The notes beneath the pieces are model-generated. The model did not search any database. It worked only from the letters and a program-made list of their open reading frames with translations, and was not told the origin of the DNA. A DNA stretch of 64,000 bases from Siphonodentalium dalli (Eukaryota; Mollusca; Scaphopoda; Gadilida; Siphonodentaliidae): contig CP136066.1 in NCBI GenBank assembly GCA_032622095.1, forward strand, positions 44,591,835 to 44,655,834. Reading direction: 5' to 3'. Within the stretch, counting starts at the first letter, position 1; every line of letters starts with the position of its first letter. This document shows positions 25,301 through 37,300 of the stretch, in pieces. The position numbers and the translations under genes are program-made.

Positions 25301-28300
25301 GAATTATGGGTAATTGTTCAGTATTTAGTCGGAAATATGGCTTGTTGCCATTCATCGGAAAGCTCTCACTGAGAGCTTCCGATGAATGGCAACATGCCAT
25401 ATTTCCAACTAAAACCTGAAAAATTACCCATAATTCTGCTCTGGTTAAGGAGTCGATTATTTAGGGCATTACTGTACGTATGTTACAGCAGGGTTTCCGT
25501 GAGGGGAAAATTAATGAGTCCGTATTGGGGAAACACATAACGCGACCCGTCGGGCGAAAATTTTGTTATTTGACACTGAAAAGTACCAATTCTCCTTGCT
25601 ATCTATTATTGGTCAATGCATAGATGCTTTGTAGTGTTTAGATTCATTATACCTGTCGGAATCTTATTGTATAAATTTGTAAGATTGTTCGTAGCTTGTT
25701 CATCTCATATATATTTTGAAGACCTCTGTTTGTCTGTCTGTCTGTATGTATGTTTGTTTGTCATTTATACAAATCTACAATTCTCGACCGATCGGGACGA
25801 AACTTGGTACGTGTGTGTAGTTTGACCAGGCGGTGGACGTTGTCGTATTGGCGAGCCCGTGCGGCGCCCACTTCGCGCACGCGAAGACGAGATCTCGGAA
25901 ACGGGTGGAGCTATCGACTTGAAATTTGCTATGTGAATGTATCTTGCCCCGGATACGAATTTTATCGGGTTGCCGAGCCCGTGCGACGCCAGCTTCGCGC
26001 ATGCGCAGACCAGATCTCGGAAACGGGTGGAGCTATCGACTTGAAATTTGGTATGTGAATGTATCTTGCCCCGGATACGAATTTTATTGGGTAGCCGAGC
26101 CCGTGCAACGCCAGCTTCGCGCATGCGCAGACGAGATCTCGGAAACGGGTGGATCTATCGACTTGAAATTTGGTATGTGAATGTATCTTGCCCCGGATAC
26201 GAATTTTCTCGGGTCGCCGAGCCCGAGCGGCGCCCGCTTCGCGCAGACGAGATCTCGGAAACGGGTGGAGCTATCGACTTGAAATTTGGTATGTGAATGT
26301 ATCTTGCCCCGGATACGAATTTTATCGGGTCGCCGAGCTCGTGCGACGCCAGCTTCGCGCATGCGCAGACCAGATCTCGGAAACGGGTAGAGCTATCGAC
26401 TTGATATTTGGTTTTTGAATAGCCCGGACAACGTCGCCCGGACAACGTCGGGCTCATATATATTTTGAAGACCTCTGTCTGTATGTTTGTCTGTATGTTT
26501 GTTTGTCATTTATACAAATCTACGATTCTCGACCGATCGGGACGAAACTTGGTACGTGTGTGTAGTTTGACCAGGCGGTGGACGTTGTCGTATTGGCGAG
26601 CCCGTGCGGCGCCCGCTTCACGCACGCGCAGACGAGATCTCGGAAATGGGTGGAGCTATCGACTTGAAATTTGCTATGTGAATGTATCTTGCCCCGGATA
26701 CGAATTTTATCGGGTCCCCGAGCCCGTGCGACGCCAGCTTCGCGCATGCGCAGACGAGATCTCGGAAACGGGTGGAGCTATCGACTTGAAATTTGGTATG
26801 TGAATGTATCTTGCCCCGGATACGAATTTTATCGGGTAGCCGAGCCCGTGCGACGCCAACTTCGCGTATGCGAAGACCAGATCTCGGAAACGGGTGGAGC
26901 TATCGACTTGAAATTTGCTATGTGAATGTATCTTGCCCCGGATACTTGAAATTTGGTTTTTGAATAGCCCGGACAACATCGGGCTCATCGGCTAGTTTAT
27001 ATATAATCTTCAATCAGACGGCAGTCTAATGTGCGTAATTAACTGAATTGATTATCTGGATACCATCAAGAGAATTAATGCACCCACGGAAATGATTGAC
27101 TTGCGTAGTATATACGTAGCTTTGGTTGCTTTGTGAGACTCTTAGGTGCAAGGAAATTGAATAAAGTATTTCCTAGAATTTCAAGCAGCTTCTGTGAAAA
27201 TGAAACTGATATGATATACGCGACGCTGTCAATCGTAAAACTCTTTGTGCGCTGTCACGTCATACTGCAGGGTTTGTCTGCAGGAGATATTTATAGCGGC
27301 AAAATACGAATGGTAGCGACACAGGTATTTGGCCAAAAACAAAAAATTAATAAAAAGATTTTTATTAAATTTAAAAAAAAATTGTGCCTAATACAGTCTC
27401 TATTAGTCCATAAACTGACGACCGCAATTGCTTATTATGCGCATAGTCAACAAAATCCCAAAGTGATTTATTTCACAATAATACGGAACCTGTCCCGAAA
27501 TAAGTCTTTATAGTGGGAATTCATAGTGACAAGTTAACAACACCATTCATTTGAACCATATTACATACATGGGGGATAAAGACAAACACATACCCCCTCC
27601 CCAATATGGAGATAAAGTCAAAGGACGGTAAATAATAGTTGCGTTGTCCCCAAGCACAATCAACGACGCACGTGTTCACATTTCCCGCCAAAATTATATT
27701 TTATAACACGTTGGCTAAAACTCTGTTCTATACCTCATGAACTCTGCAGAGGGACCCATTTATTATGTACCGTACGATAGCACGGGATCTCGGAGAGGAG
27801 TAGTTTCATCCATGAAAATCCCGTGCATAAAAATGTCCTGACTAAGAAATTCGGCGTTCTTTGATCAAATTATGTAATCGTAGGATATCACAGGATTTTC
27901 GAGCATGAGTAGTTTCATCCCATGCACAAAAATATGCGTACTCAGCAGTCCAGCTTTCTTTGATGTTACCGCGACATGCATTACGCTGTATCTAACGTCG
28001 CTATTTGACCCGCTTTTTCACCAGTATTCTGTTTAAACCCCGAACTCCCGTTGTAACCGGAATTGTTTACGACATTGCGACTGACATTTGGTATATGTAT
28101 CAACCAAACAGATAATCTGCGAGGGGAATGAAACCGTCCTACGGACGCTGAGCCGTACTAACGGAAACCCTGGTTACAGTGTAAAATTTGAATACAAATC
28201 CATACAAGGATTGCATATCATGTATTACCTACCAGTCCTGAGAATATGCTGCCAGAAAATTGCAGAATGAGGTCCCCAGTGGGTGAATTAAGTGATGCTA

Positions 28301-31300
28301 CAGCGCACAGCAGGCCAGTGTCACCAAATTCATTCTCTGGGAACCTCATTATGAATGGCCTCATCTGCTATGGGATACCTAGACACAGATTTAAGTTCCC
28401 GGATGAAGATGTGCATCCATTGTGCACCTCGATTATGCATTGTGTCGTCAGCCAATTTGGGGGATATAGAGAAAAAAAGAAAATGAATCTTTTTAAAGTA
28501 ACTACAAAAATGGTTAATTTGATAGTAAAGATACTTTCCAGTTAAGATGAGGCCCAAGCAGAATGAGGGTCCCCAGAATGTGAGTTTAGTGATACTAGCC
28601 CGCTATTCAATTTGGATGGACAAATTTTATCATTCACCCCAAATTTCTGAACTTTTTTTAACTGACTCTTCTAATAATAACTGAGTAGTTAGTGGCTTCT
28701 ACACGTTCATGTCAAGGAACAGACCTCCAAATATGGTGCTCGACATTTTCTGAATGAGGTCCCAGAGGGAGAATTTAGTGATGCTATCCTGCACAGCAGG
28801 CTAGCAACACTAAATGCACTCTCTGGCGACCTTATTCTGATTAGGCCGCATCTTCTCTGGAAATTATATTCATTGTAAAATTAACAATTCTTTTTTTTAG
28901 TTTCTTTAAAAAGGTTATGTATCTTTTATAGTTTATTTTCTCTTAATCCCCAAATTCGTGACACAATACATAATTGAGGTGCCCAATGGGTGCATATAAC
29001 CATCATCAGCATCTGGGAACTTAAATCTGCTTCTAGGTCTCCCATAGCAGATGAGGTCAACCAGAATGAGGTCCCCAGAGGATGAATGGTGATGCTAGCC
29101 CATTATGCAGGGTAGTGTCACTAAATTCACCCTCTGGGGACCTCATTCTGCTAATGTCCAGCATCAGATCTTAAGGTATGTGTTGGGATGTTCAGCTAAT
29201 AAACACAGCAAACAGCCTACTAACAACCTTAAGCTGTTTACTGAACTTATCATCTGAACATCCTTTCATATGAAAAGGTGTTTTTTCACAAATCCTGGGA
29301 TTTCTATGACATTTATAACTAATTTTGATACAGTAATGCCCAAAGTAATTGACCACTTAACCACAGCAGAATTATGGGTAATTTTTCAGGATTTAGTCGG
29401 AAATATGGCTTGTTGTCATTCATCGGAAAGCTATCAGCGAGAGCTTTCCAATGAATGGCAACAAGCCATATTTCCGACTAAATCCTGAAAAATTACCCAT
29501 AATTCTGCTGTGGTTAAGTGGTCAATTACTTTGGGCATTACTGTACCTGGAAGAGATGTTTTGTATCTGACCAGGATATATATTGTTTATGACAAGCCTG
29601 ATTATAGCGTGTCTGTCATTTGCAGGATGAGGTTCCCAGAGGGCTAATTTAGTGACCCTATCCCGCATAGCGGGCCAGCATCACCAAATTCACCCTCTGA
29701 GGACCTCATTCTGCATGGCCTCGTCTGCTATGGTAGACATTGACCCAGATTGAATTTCGTACCTCGTTTCTTTGGGTTAATTTGAATTTCGTACCTTGTT
29801 TTTTTTTGGTGATAATTACGTACCTGGACTCTTTGGGTTTTTTTATCATGTTGCTTTTCATTACGTACCTGGACTCTTTGGGTTTTTTTATCATGTTGGT
29901 GATAATTTAAATTACGTACCTGGACTCTTTGGGTTTTTGGTTGATTTTCTTCTCCTCACTTTTGGGAACTTTCTTCATTTCTTTTTCATCATCACTTTTC
30001 TTGTCATCTTTCTTCACATCCTTAGGAGTGGTGAGCTTCATCTCTTTTTTCTCATCTTTCTTCTCATCTGTTTTCTCATCTTTTTTCTCTTCTTTCTTTT
30101 CTTCTTTCTTTTCTTCTTTCTTTGTCACTTTCTTTTCTTTTGGTTCATCCTTTTTGACCTCTGCCCTTGTTGCCTTTTTCATGTCTTCTGGTTTAGAATC
30201 AATCTTACCATCTTTTTTCACGTCTTTCTTTGCACTTTTCTCCTCTTTTTTTGGTTCAGGTTTCTCTTCCTTTTTGGGAGTTTCTTCCTTCTTGATTTCT
30301 GTTTTCATTCTTTTAGCCGTCTCTTCCTCAAACTTCTCCCCGAGATCGCGTTTTAACTCCTCCAATCTGGCAGACTTCTTCCGACCCTGGAAAAATGTAG
30401 CTAATCTTAGGACAAATAAAGAGAAATACTTTGCTCTCACTCTCAGGCAACTCCTCATCAGCAGAAATGGGTGCACTTAAATCTTATAACTACTAGTAGT
30501 TGATGAAAGGGATCCAAGGCACTCACAGTGGGTAAATGTGCAAAAACAGAAAATTCTGTAAAAACATCACCACTAAGAAGAACATGGAGAAATCGTTGTC
30601 TTATATTCATTATTGATTGCTCGCCAATAAAACAATTTGTGTGTTGAAGCCATTGTTATGTAAACAAGCTGTCGCAAATAGCAGTATCCCCCACCTAGGT
30701 GGTCAAAGTTGGGGATGGGCATTATCAAATTCTGCTAAAAAATAATTGAATTCAGTTAATATTTGTTTGAGATTGGTTAATATTTGTTTTAGTTCGGGCT
30801 TAAAATTTAAATTGCAACGCCAAAATATGACAATCAAAGGGCCTTAAATCTGGTGAAAGTGTACGTCTGGCCTAGTTTGTGAACTCGTTTCAGATACTCC
30901 TTTTGGTGCTAGACACCAAAAATTGACAGTTGAAGCGGCGTTGAATAAAATTCATGGTCGCTGTAATTTGTCCCATAGCAATCTTAAGGTGACATGGAAT
31001 AAAATCATGTTCGCTCTAATTTGGCCCATCGCAAACTTAAGGTGACGTGGAATAAAATCATGTTCGCTCTAATTTGGTCCATCGCAAACCTAAGGTGACG
31101 TGGAATAAAATAATGTTCCCTGTAATTTGGCCCATCGCAAACTTAAGGCAGGCCTGGAAATCTCAAGGCGGGCTGCCCGCCTACAGCCCGCCTAGAATTT
31201 TCCAAGGCGGGCTTTTTATAGCCCGCCTCGTCTACGATAGGACATTTATTATTTAGTTATTTTATTGTGTTTAATGAGTAAAATACTGCATCGAAATCGT

Positions 31301-34300
31301 AATTATATTGTACAGTGTGGGGACTGTGCGCATGCGTGACTTGACGGTAATGTCAAATGGGAATTATAGCGGAATCAGTAAATTCCGGAACGAACTGTTT
31401 CGTAAATCTGATCTTTTGATCGATTCTCACACATTTTATGACCAAAATAAATAATTTCTCTTCATAAGATTGAGCTTACAATATATTTCACTGGATAAAA
31501 TGACACATGTTTGTGGATAGTGAGAACCAAATGTCACTGTCCCAATTAAGTTCAACCTTTCGTTCCGTTTCCGGTTCCTATCAGTGAAAATTGTATTTAG
31601 CTTGCAGCCGTCTTTTATCGCTTCGATTGACAATATTTTAATATAATTAGCTAAATGTATCCACGTATTCTAGTTTACACTGTTATTCAATTATTAAAGT
31701 TCAGAAACTTTTTTCTATGTCACCAATTGCAAACACCCAGTAAATCTATAGATAGCGACTTGACCGCTGCAAGCAGCAGTCTGCGATCGACAATGGAATA
31801 TGGATTACTTTGAGAGAAAAAGCAGTCAATATTCAAGTGCAAATATACTGGATTTAATATTGTTCTTGATTGTGTATTATACGTAAAATTACACTTTCAT
31901 GGAGAATGCTTTTAATGTGGACAAACTCACCCAATTCCGTTGCATGGGTTGGACACCGACTGACAAATTGTTGAGTACAAATACTCTTACATTTTGTTTC
32001 TTGTACATATAGATTATCACAACATATAAAACCATTTTATTACCATAATTACTGTTGGGGATTTTGACATTCACAACTCTGTGGACACTTTGTTTCCACA
32101 TGAAGAAAATTAATTTAAATGGAGTTATACAACATCAAAAATAGACAAACTAACGGCAGTAGTAACTCAGATAAAATAAATCATAACTTTAAAAGTTGAG
32201 GAGGGCTATAGCCCTCCTAGGCATATCTAGGAGGGCTATTAATAGCCCTCCTGGATTTTCTAGATCGCCAGCCCTGTTAAGGTAGTGTTGAATAAAAATC
32301 ATGTTCCCTGTAATTTGGCCCATCGCAAACTTAAGGTAGTGTTGAATAAAAATCATGTTCCCTGTAATTTGGCCCATCGCAAACATAATTTGACGTGGAA
32401 TAAAATCATGGTCACTAGTTTAGCCCATCGCAATCTTAAGGTGACATGGAATAAAATCATGTTCACTGTAATTTGGCCCATTGCAAACATAAGATGACAT
32501 GGAATAAAATCATGTCCCTGTAATTTGACACATCGCAAACATAAGATGACATGGAATAAAATCATGTCCCTGTAATTTGGCCCATCGCAAACCTAAGTTG
32601 ACATGGAATAACACCATGTTCCCTGTAATTCATCGTAAACATAAGAATAAAATCATGTTCCCTCTAATTCATCGTAAATATAAGGTGGCGTAAAATCATG
32701 TTCCCTCCAATTCATTGTAAATATAAGGTGGCGTAAAATCATGTTGACTCACCCTCTTCTCCTGCTCAGACTCCTCCTCGTCCTCTACTGAGTCCGTGTC
32801 CTTAGTGGCAGCACTCGCTTTATCACCAGCCACATCCTTTTTAACTTTCTTTGCATCAGCATCAACCTTCGGCTCTTTTTTAACCTTCACCTCACTTCCT
32901 GTGACCTTGACCTCATCTTTCTTAACACCAGGTGTCTTTGTGACGTCCTTCTTCACTGTGGATGAGACTTTACCTTCATCTTTCTTCGCTGAATTCCCCT
33001 TTGGTTCATCTTTTTTCAGAATCGGCGTTTTCATGTCATCTTTTTTACCTTGGATCTTTTTTGGTTCTTCCTTTTTCGGAGCTGCTTTTGCCGCAACTTT
33101 CTTTCCTGCTGCTGGTTTTATATCATCCTTTTTGGCAACCTTCCCATCATCCTTTTTGACATTTTCTCCTTTTGTTGAACTTTTAACCTCATCTTTTTTG
33201 CTGCTTGATGGCTTTGTATCTTCCTTTTTTCCAGCGGCAGTCTTGGCTGATCCTGGGAACAAGCATGTCTGAGTTTAGTGTGTCTATCATTTGCAGAATG
33301 AGGTCCCCAGAGGGTGAATTTAGTGACGCTATTCCACATAGTAGGCTAGCATCACCAAACTCACCCTCTTGAGACCTCATTCTGCATGGCATCATCTGAT
33401 ATGGGAGACACAGACTCAGATTGAAGTTCCCAAATGGTGAATATTGTGATGTACACCAATTGCGAACCTTGATTGTCAATGTGTCGTCTGCCAATTTGGG
33501 GATATAGAGAAACTAAACTAATAAAAGAATAGATTTTATGTGAAGAAGTTTCCATAGAAATTTTATAATAAAGGAACTTTCCAGACAAAATGAGGCCTAA
33601 GCAGAATGAGGTCCCCAGAGGGGACTGTAGTGATGCTAGCCTGTCATGTGGGATAGCATCACTAAATTCACCCTCTGGGGAATTCATTTGTGTTAGTTTA
33701 TCGCTGATAGTTGCATCTCGAAACGGATTGTAAATATTTACAATTGAGCATAGTTCAGATGATGTTTTCTATGGTGTGGTATGGTCGATTTCTTTGACAT
33801 TTTCAGCAATGTTAGTACAATGCTACATTCCTCTGGTTGGCATAGTGCCTGATTACTAACTTATCAATTTCGAGCACCCGAACAAGTCCATATTATTTCT
33901 TTAAGTGTAGCCATATTAACTTATAATTTTTTTGAAAATAAAACACAAGCTCGGACAAAATTATGCATGTTGCAAAAAAATTCTAAGTTGAAAAATGGGC
34001 ATAACTTCACTAAAAAGCCAGACGGACCTCATAATCACAGGTACTAAATATCCGTGCCAAGTTTCATCAAGAGCATCACTAGGGGGTGGCAAAGTACGAT
34101 CATGGTAATTTCAACAATGGGCCATAATTCAAGTAAAAATTGGAGGGGGGACCCAAATTTGAACTTCACCTGTATTGTGATTTAATAAAGACTTTATACA
34201 TACAAAATGTGATTCCATTCAGACTTACTAAAGTTATCAACCGGAAACAAAAATTTTTAGTGAAAATTCCAACAAAAAGGGCTGTAACTCTGGTGAAAAT

Positions 34301-37300
34301 TGGCAGGCGGAACCCAAATTCGAACTTGACCTGTAATTTCTGCTAGTAAACCCATACACCAAATTTCAGTCCATTCAGTTTAGACTTACTAAAGTTATCA
34401 TCCGGAAACGAAAAAAGTGAATGGATGGACGACTCGACTTGACAAATAACATAATACATGCACTTATAAAACGAGAGGCCGATCACGATCGGCAGATGTT
34501 AACCCTTCCCTTGGCGATAAAAAATTAATATGATCGGATAAATGAGAGTTTTGGTGTTGAATTATAGAGTATACTGTTATGTACTATTATAGACAAATGT
34601 ACATAACACAAATTATTGGAATTTATGGGTCACTGGCATTTATATAAGAGAATGCACTGGTACAGGATCTGTAATGCTAAACCGCCACAGCCAGCAAGCC
34701 CGTGGGTTAAATGTGTAGGTGTGTCCAATTTAAGTTTACAATAATAATGTGTCCTAGTATACAGATAAGCAACCTCACCACTGACCCATTAATATCAATT
34801 ATATAGCAGAGCTGTCAAAAAATCGCAGGAATTGTTTATATTGAACACTGACCTCTCTATTAAACCAATAACAATTATAATGATATCAGACCATCTGAAG
34901 ATATAACTCTGCAGCACAGATGTCCAAGTCTACTGTTAATATCATGTGATGTTTATTGTTGAATCTTTATTTTAAATTAGATACCATAGCCTTCTTTATC
35001 AGATTATTTGCACATTGGCATAAGAGACATCAGAAAATAATATAGCCTTATCAATAGTAGTATCAAGTAGTCCAAAGGCAATTGGTGAATTGGATTTAAT
35101 GTTGCTCCAACAGATTTACCAGTACATAACACAAGATTTTGGACCGATTTAATCAAATTTTGGTGTGGTGATTCGGGGTACCCTTGGCAGAGTTATAATG
35201 GTGTTAGTTTTTCAAATTTTTTTAACTTAAAAAAAAAAATTGTTTAAAAAAATTAAAGGGACACATTGGAAATCTTTTGATCAACTTGTATCATAATCAT
35301 CAATATCTAAATGAAAACAAATGACAATGTCAATGACATTTTTTTTATTATTATTATAAAAGTTAAAAATAAATTGATTTTTTTTTTCAAATTTTTTTTT
35401 GAAAAAGGGTCATAACTCCTTTAAAATAAATCGGATCAACCCATATTCGAACTAGATCTGTATTTTGGGCCGAGAAACTCACATACCAAATTTGGTTCCG
35501 ATCAGATAAAAAATGTTTGAGTTATGGCAGAATGCGTGAATTCTAAGTCGAAAAAGGGCCATAACTCTGTAAAAATAAGTCGGATCAAACCCATATTCGA
35601 ACTCGATCTGTATTTTGGGCTGAAAACCCTATATACAAAATTTGGTTTTGATCAGGTAGAAAATGTTTGAGTTATCGCATTACACGTAAAGTGTCTACGG
35701 ACGGACAGACGGACGGACACACGACGAGTGGTCAATCCGGACAACGACACTATGTTTACCATACTATGGTATGGGTAAACATAAAAATTGATTGAAAAAA
35801 GAAGGAATAACAATCTCACACAAAATAGCATCCACAGATGGTCAGCTCGATGGACAAGGTGATTCCAACATACGCATATATATATGAGAGTATAGACCCT
35901 ATTGCTTTATAAATATAAAAATCTATTAACCCTTCCATGACTGGAGCTTCTTGAAATTTTGCGAAAACCCTGTGCCAATGCATTCTCTTATATAATCGAC
36001 TCTCCCATATGGAGCCTCGCATATTATATATAAGAGAATACATTGGCCTTACAATATTCACCTTGACCGTATAACCAGTGCATTCTCTTATATATTCGAG
36101 GCTCCCCATGGGAGACTCGCATATCTAAGACAATGCATTGGCACACGATCTTTAATGCTGCACAAGCTCTGCTCCCGTCATGAACAGTAAAATAATAGAA
36201 ATTTCTGCCATATCCCACCTCTGCACCCATATCCTACCTGGAGTTTTTAGCTCCTCTTTTTTCCCAGTCTTTCCTTCATCTTTTTTTGACACTGGAGTTT
36301 TTGCCTCCTCCTTTTTAACCGTTGCTGTTTTCTCGTCTTTTTTGCTGGCAGGCTCTTTTTTAGCCGACTGCTTTGAGTCATCTTTCTTTGAGGCGGATGT
36401 TTTTGTGTCATCCTTCCGTGATGCTGCTGACCCACTATCGTCTCTTGGAGTCAATCGACCGTCCTCTTTCTTCAACAACCGCCCTCCCCTCCTTGGTGTA
36501 TGTGATGAATCCGCATCAGAGTCTGATTCACTGTCGTTACCGAAATCTAGTTGTCGTCCCTTGGTTATTTTCTCACTTGGTCCAGCTTTCGGGCTCTAAA
36601 AAATAATATCTATATTCAGAAAAATGTTAAGTGAAATTAAAACATATCATGCCAAAAAACAAATTTGTGTTCTCAAGCGCCTATCTCTTCACCTAGGGAG
36701 GGAAATTATACAAATTTAAATGAAATTTTCACTCATTTTAAAATAATTATCTAAATTTTGTATTACTAGTATTCAAAATTGGCTTATGTTGAAGATATGT
36801 TGAAGGATTTTGTTATAAGTCTTGCACCTCAAATGTTCAAATTTAATGAAAGTTGAGAAAAATATAACAAAATGTTTTTCCTTTTATAACAGACAACTAT
36901 TATTAACCCTTCCATGACTGGACCAGCTGAATCTTTAATGCTGCACCAGCGCAGCTCCTGTTATGAAAGGGTTAATAGGTTAACATTAAAAAAGCATTGA
37001 TGTTCAGACCAAACACACCATAGCTATGAATTCAAAGGTGAAAATAAATCATATAGATACATACTGCAGCTGCTCTGGGAGATCGTGGAGATTTCTTGAG
37101 AATAAACTAGAGGTGTGACTGTCCCAATGGGACTAAAGATGTTTCACATGTCAGTAAGCATTTAGTTAAAATAATAAAATAACAGATTCCCATTGCAGTT
37201 GCACAACCCTAACCCTAATCCTAAACCTATTGACCGAAGAATGTAGGAATAAAAGCTCTGACAAAATTATGCATGTTGAGAAAAAAAGTCGAAAAAGGGA

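Noticed and set aside
25750-26803. Several overlapping frames of 75-119 codons on both strands
   Set aside because: They arise from a 122-bp tandem repeat inside a Helitron-like element, and the same peptide phrases recur in different frames. Not a protein-coding gene.
27133-27513. 126-codon open frame as a possible independent gene
   Set aside because: No recognisable domain, AT-driven Lys/Ile/Phe composition, no splice or promoter context, and located in an ARID4 intron.
29796-30480. Phe/Leu- and Ser/Phe-rich plus-strand frames of more than 180 codons resembling membrane proteins
   Set aside because: They mirror the KKEE repeats of exon 11. Phe/Ser/Leu-rich antisense of Lys/Glu codons mimics membrane segments.
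32796-33272. Plus-strand 158-codon frame with apparent hydrophobic segments
   Set aside because: Antisense of the KKDE-repeat exon 10; no independent support.
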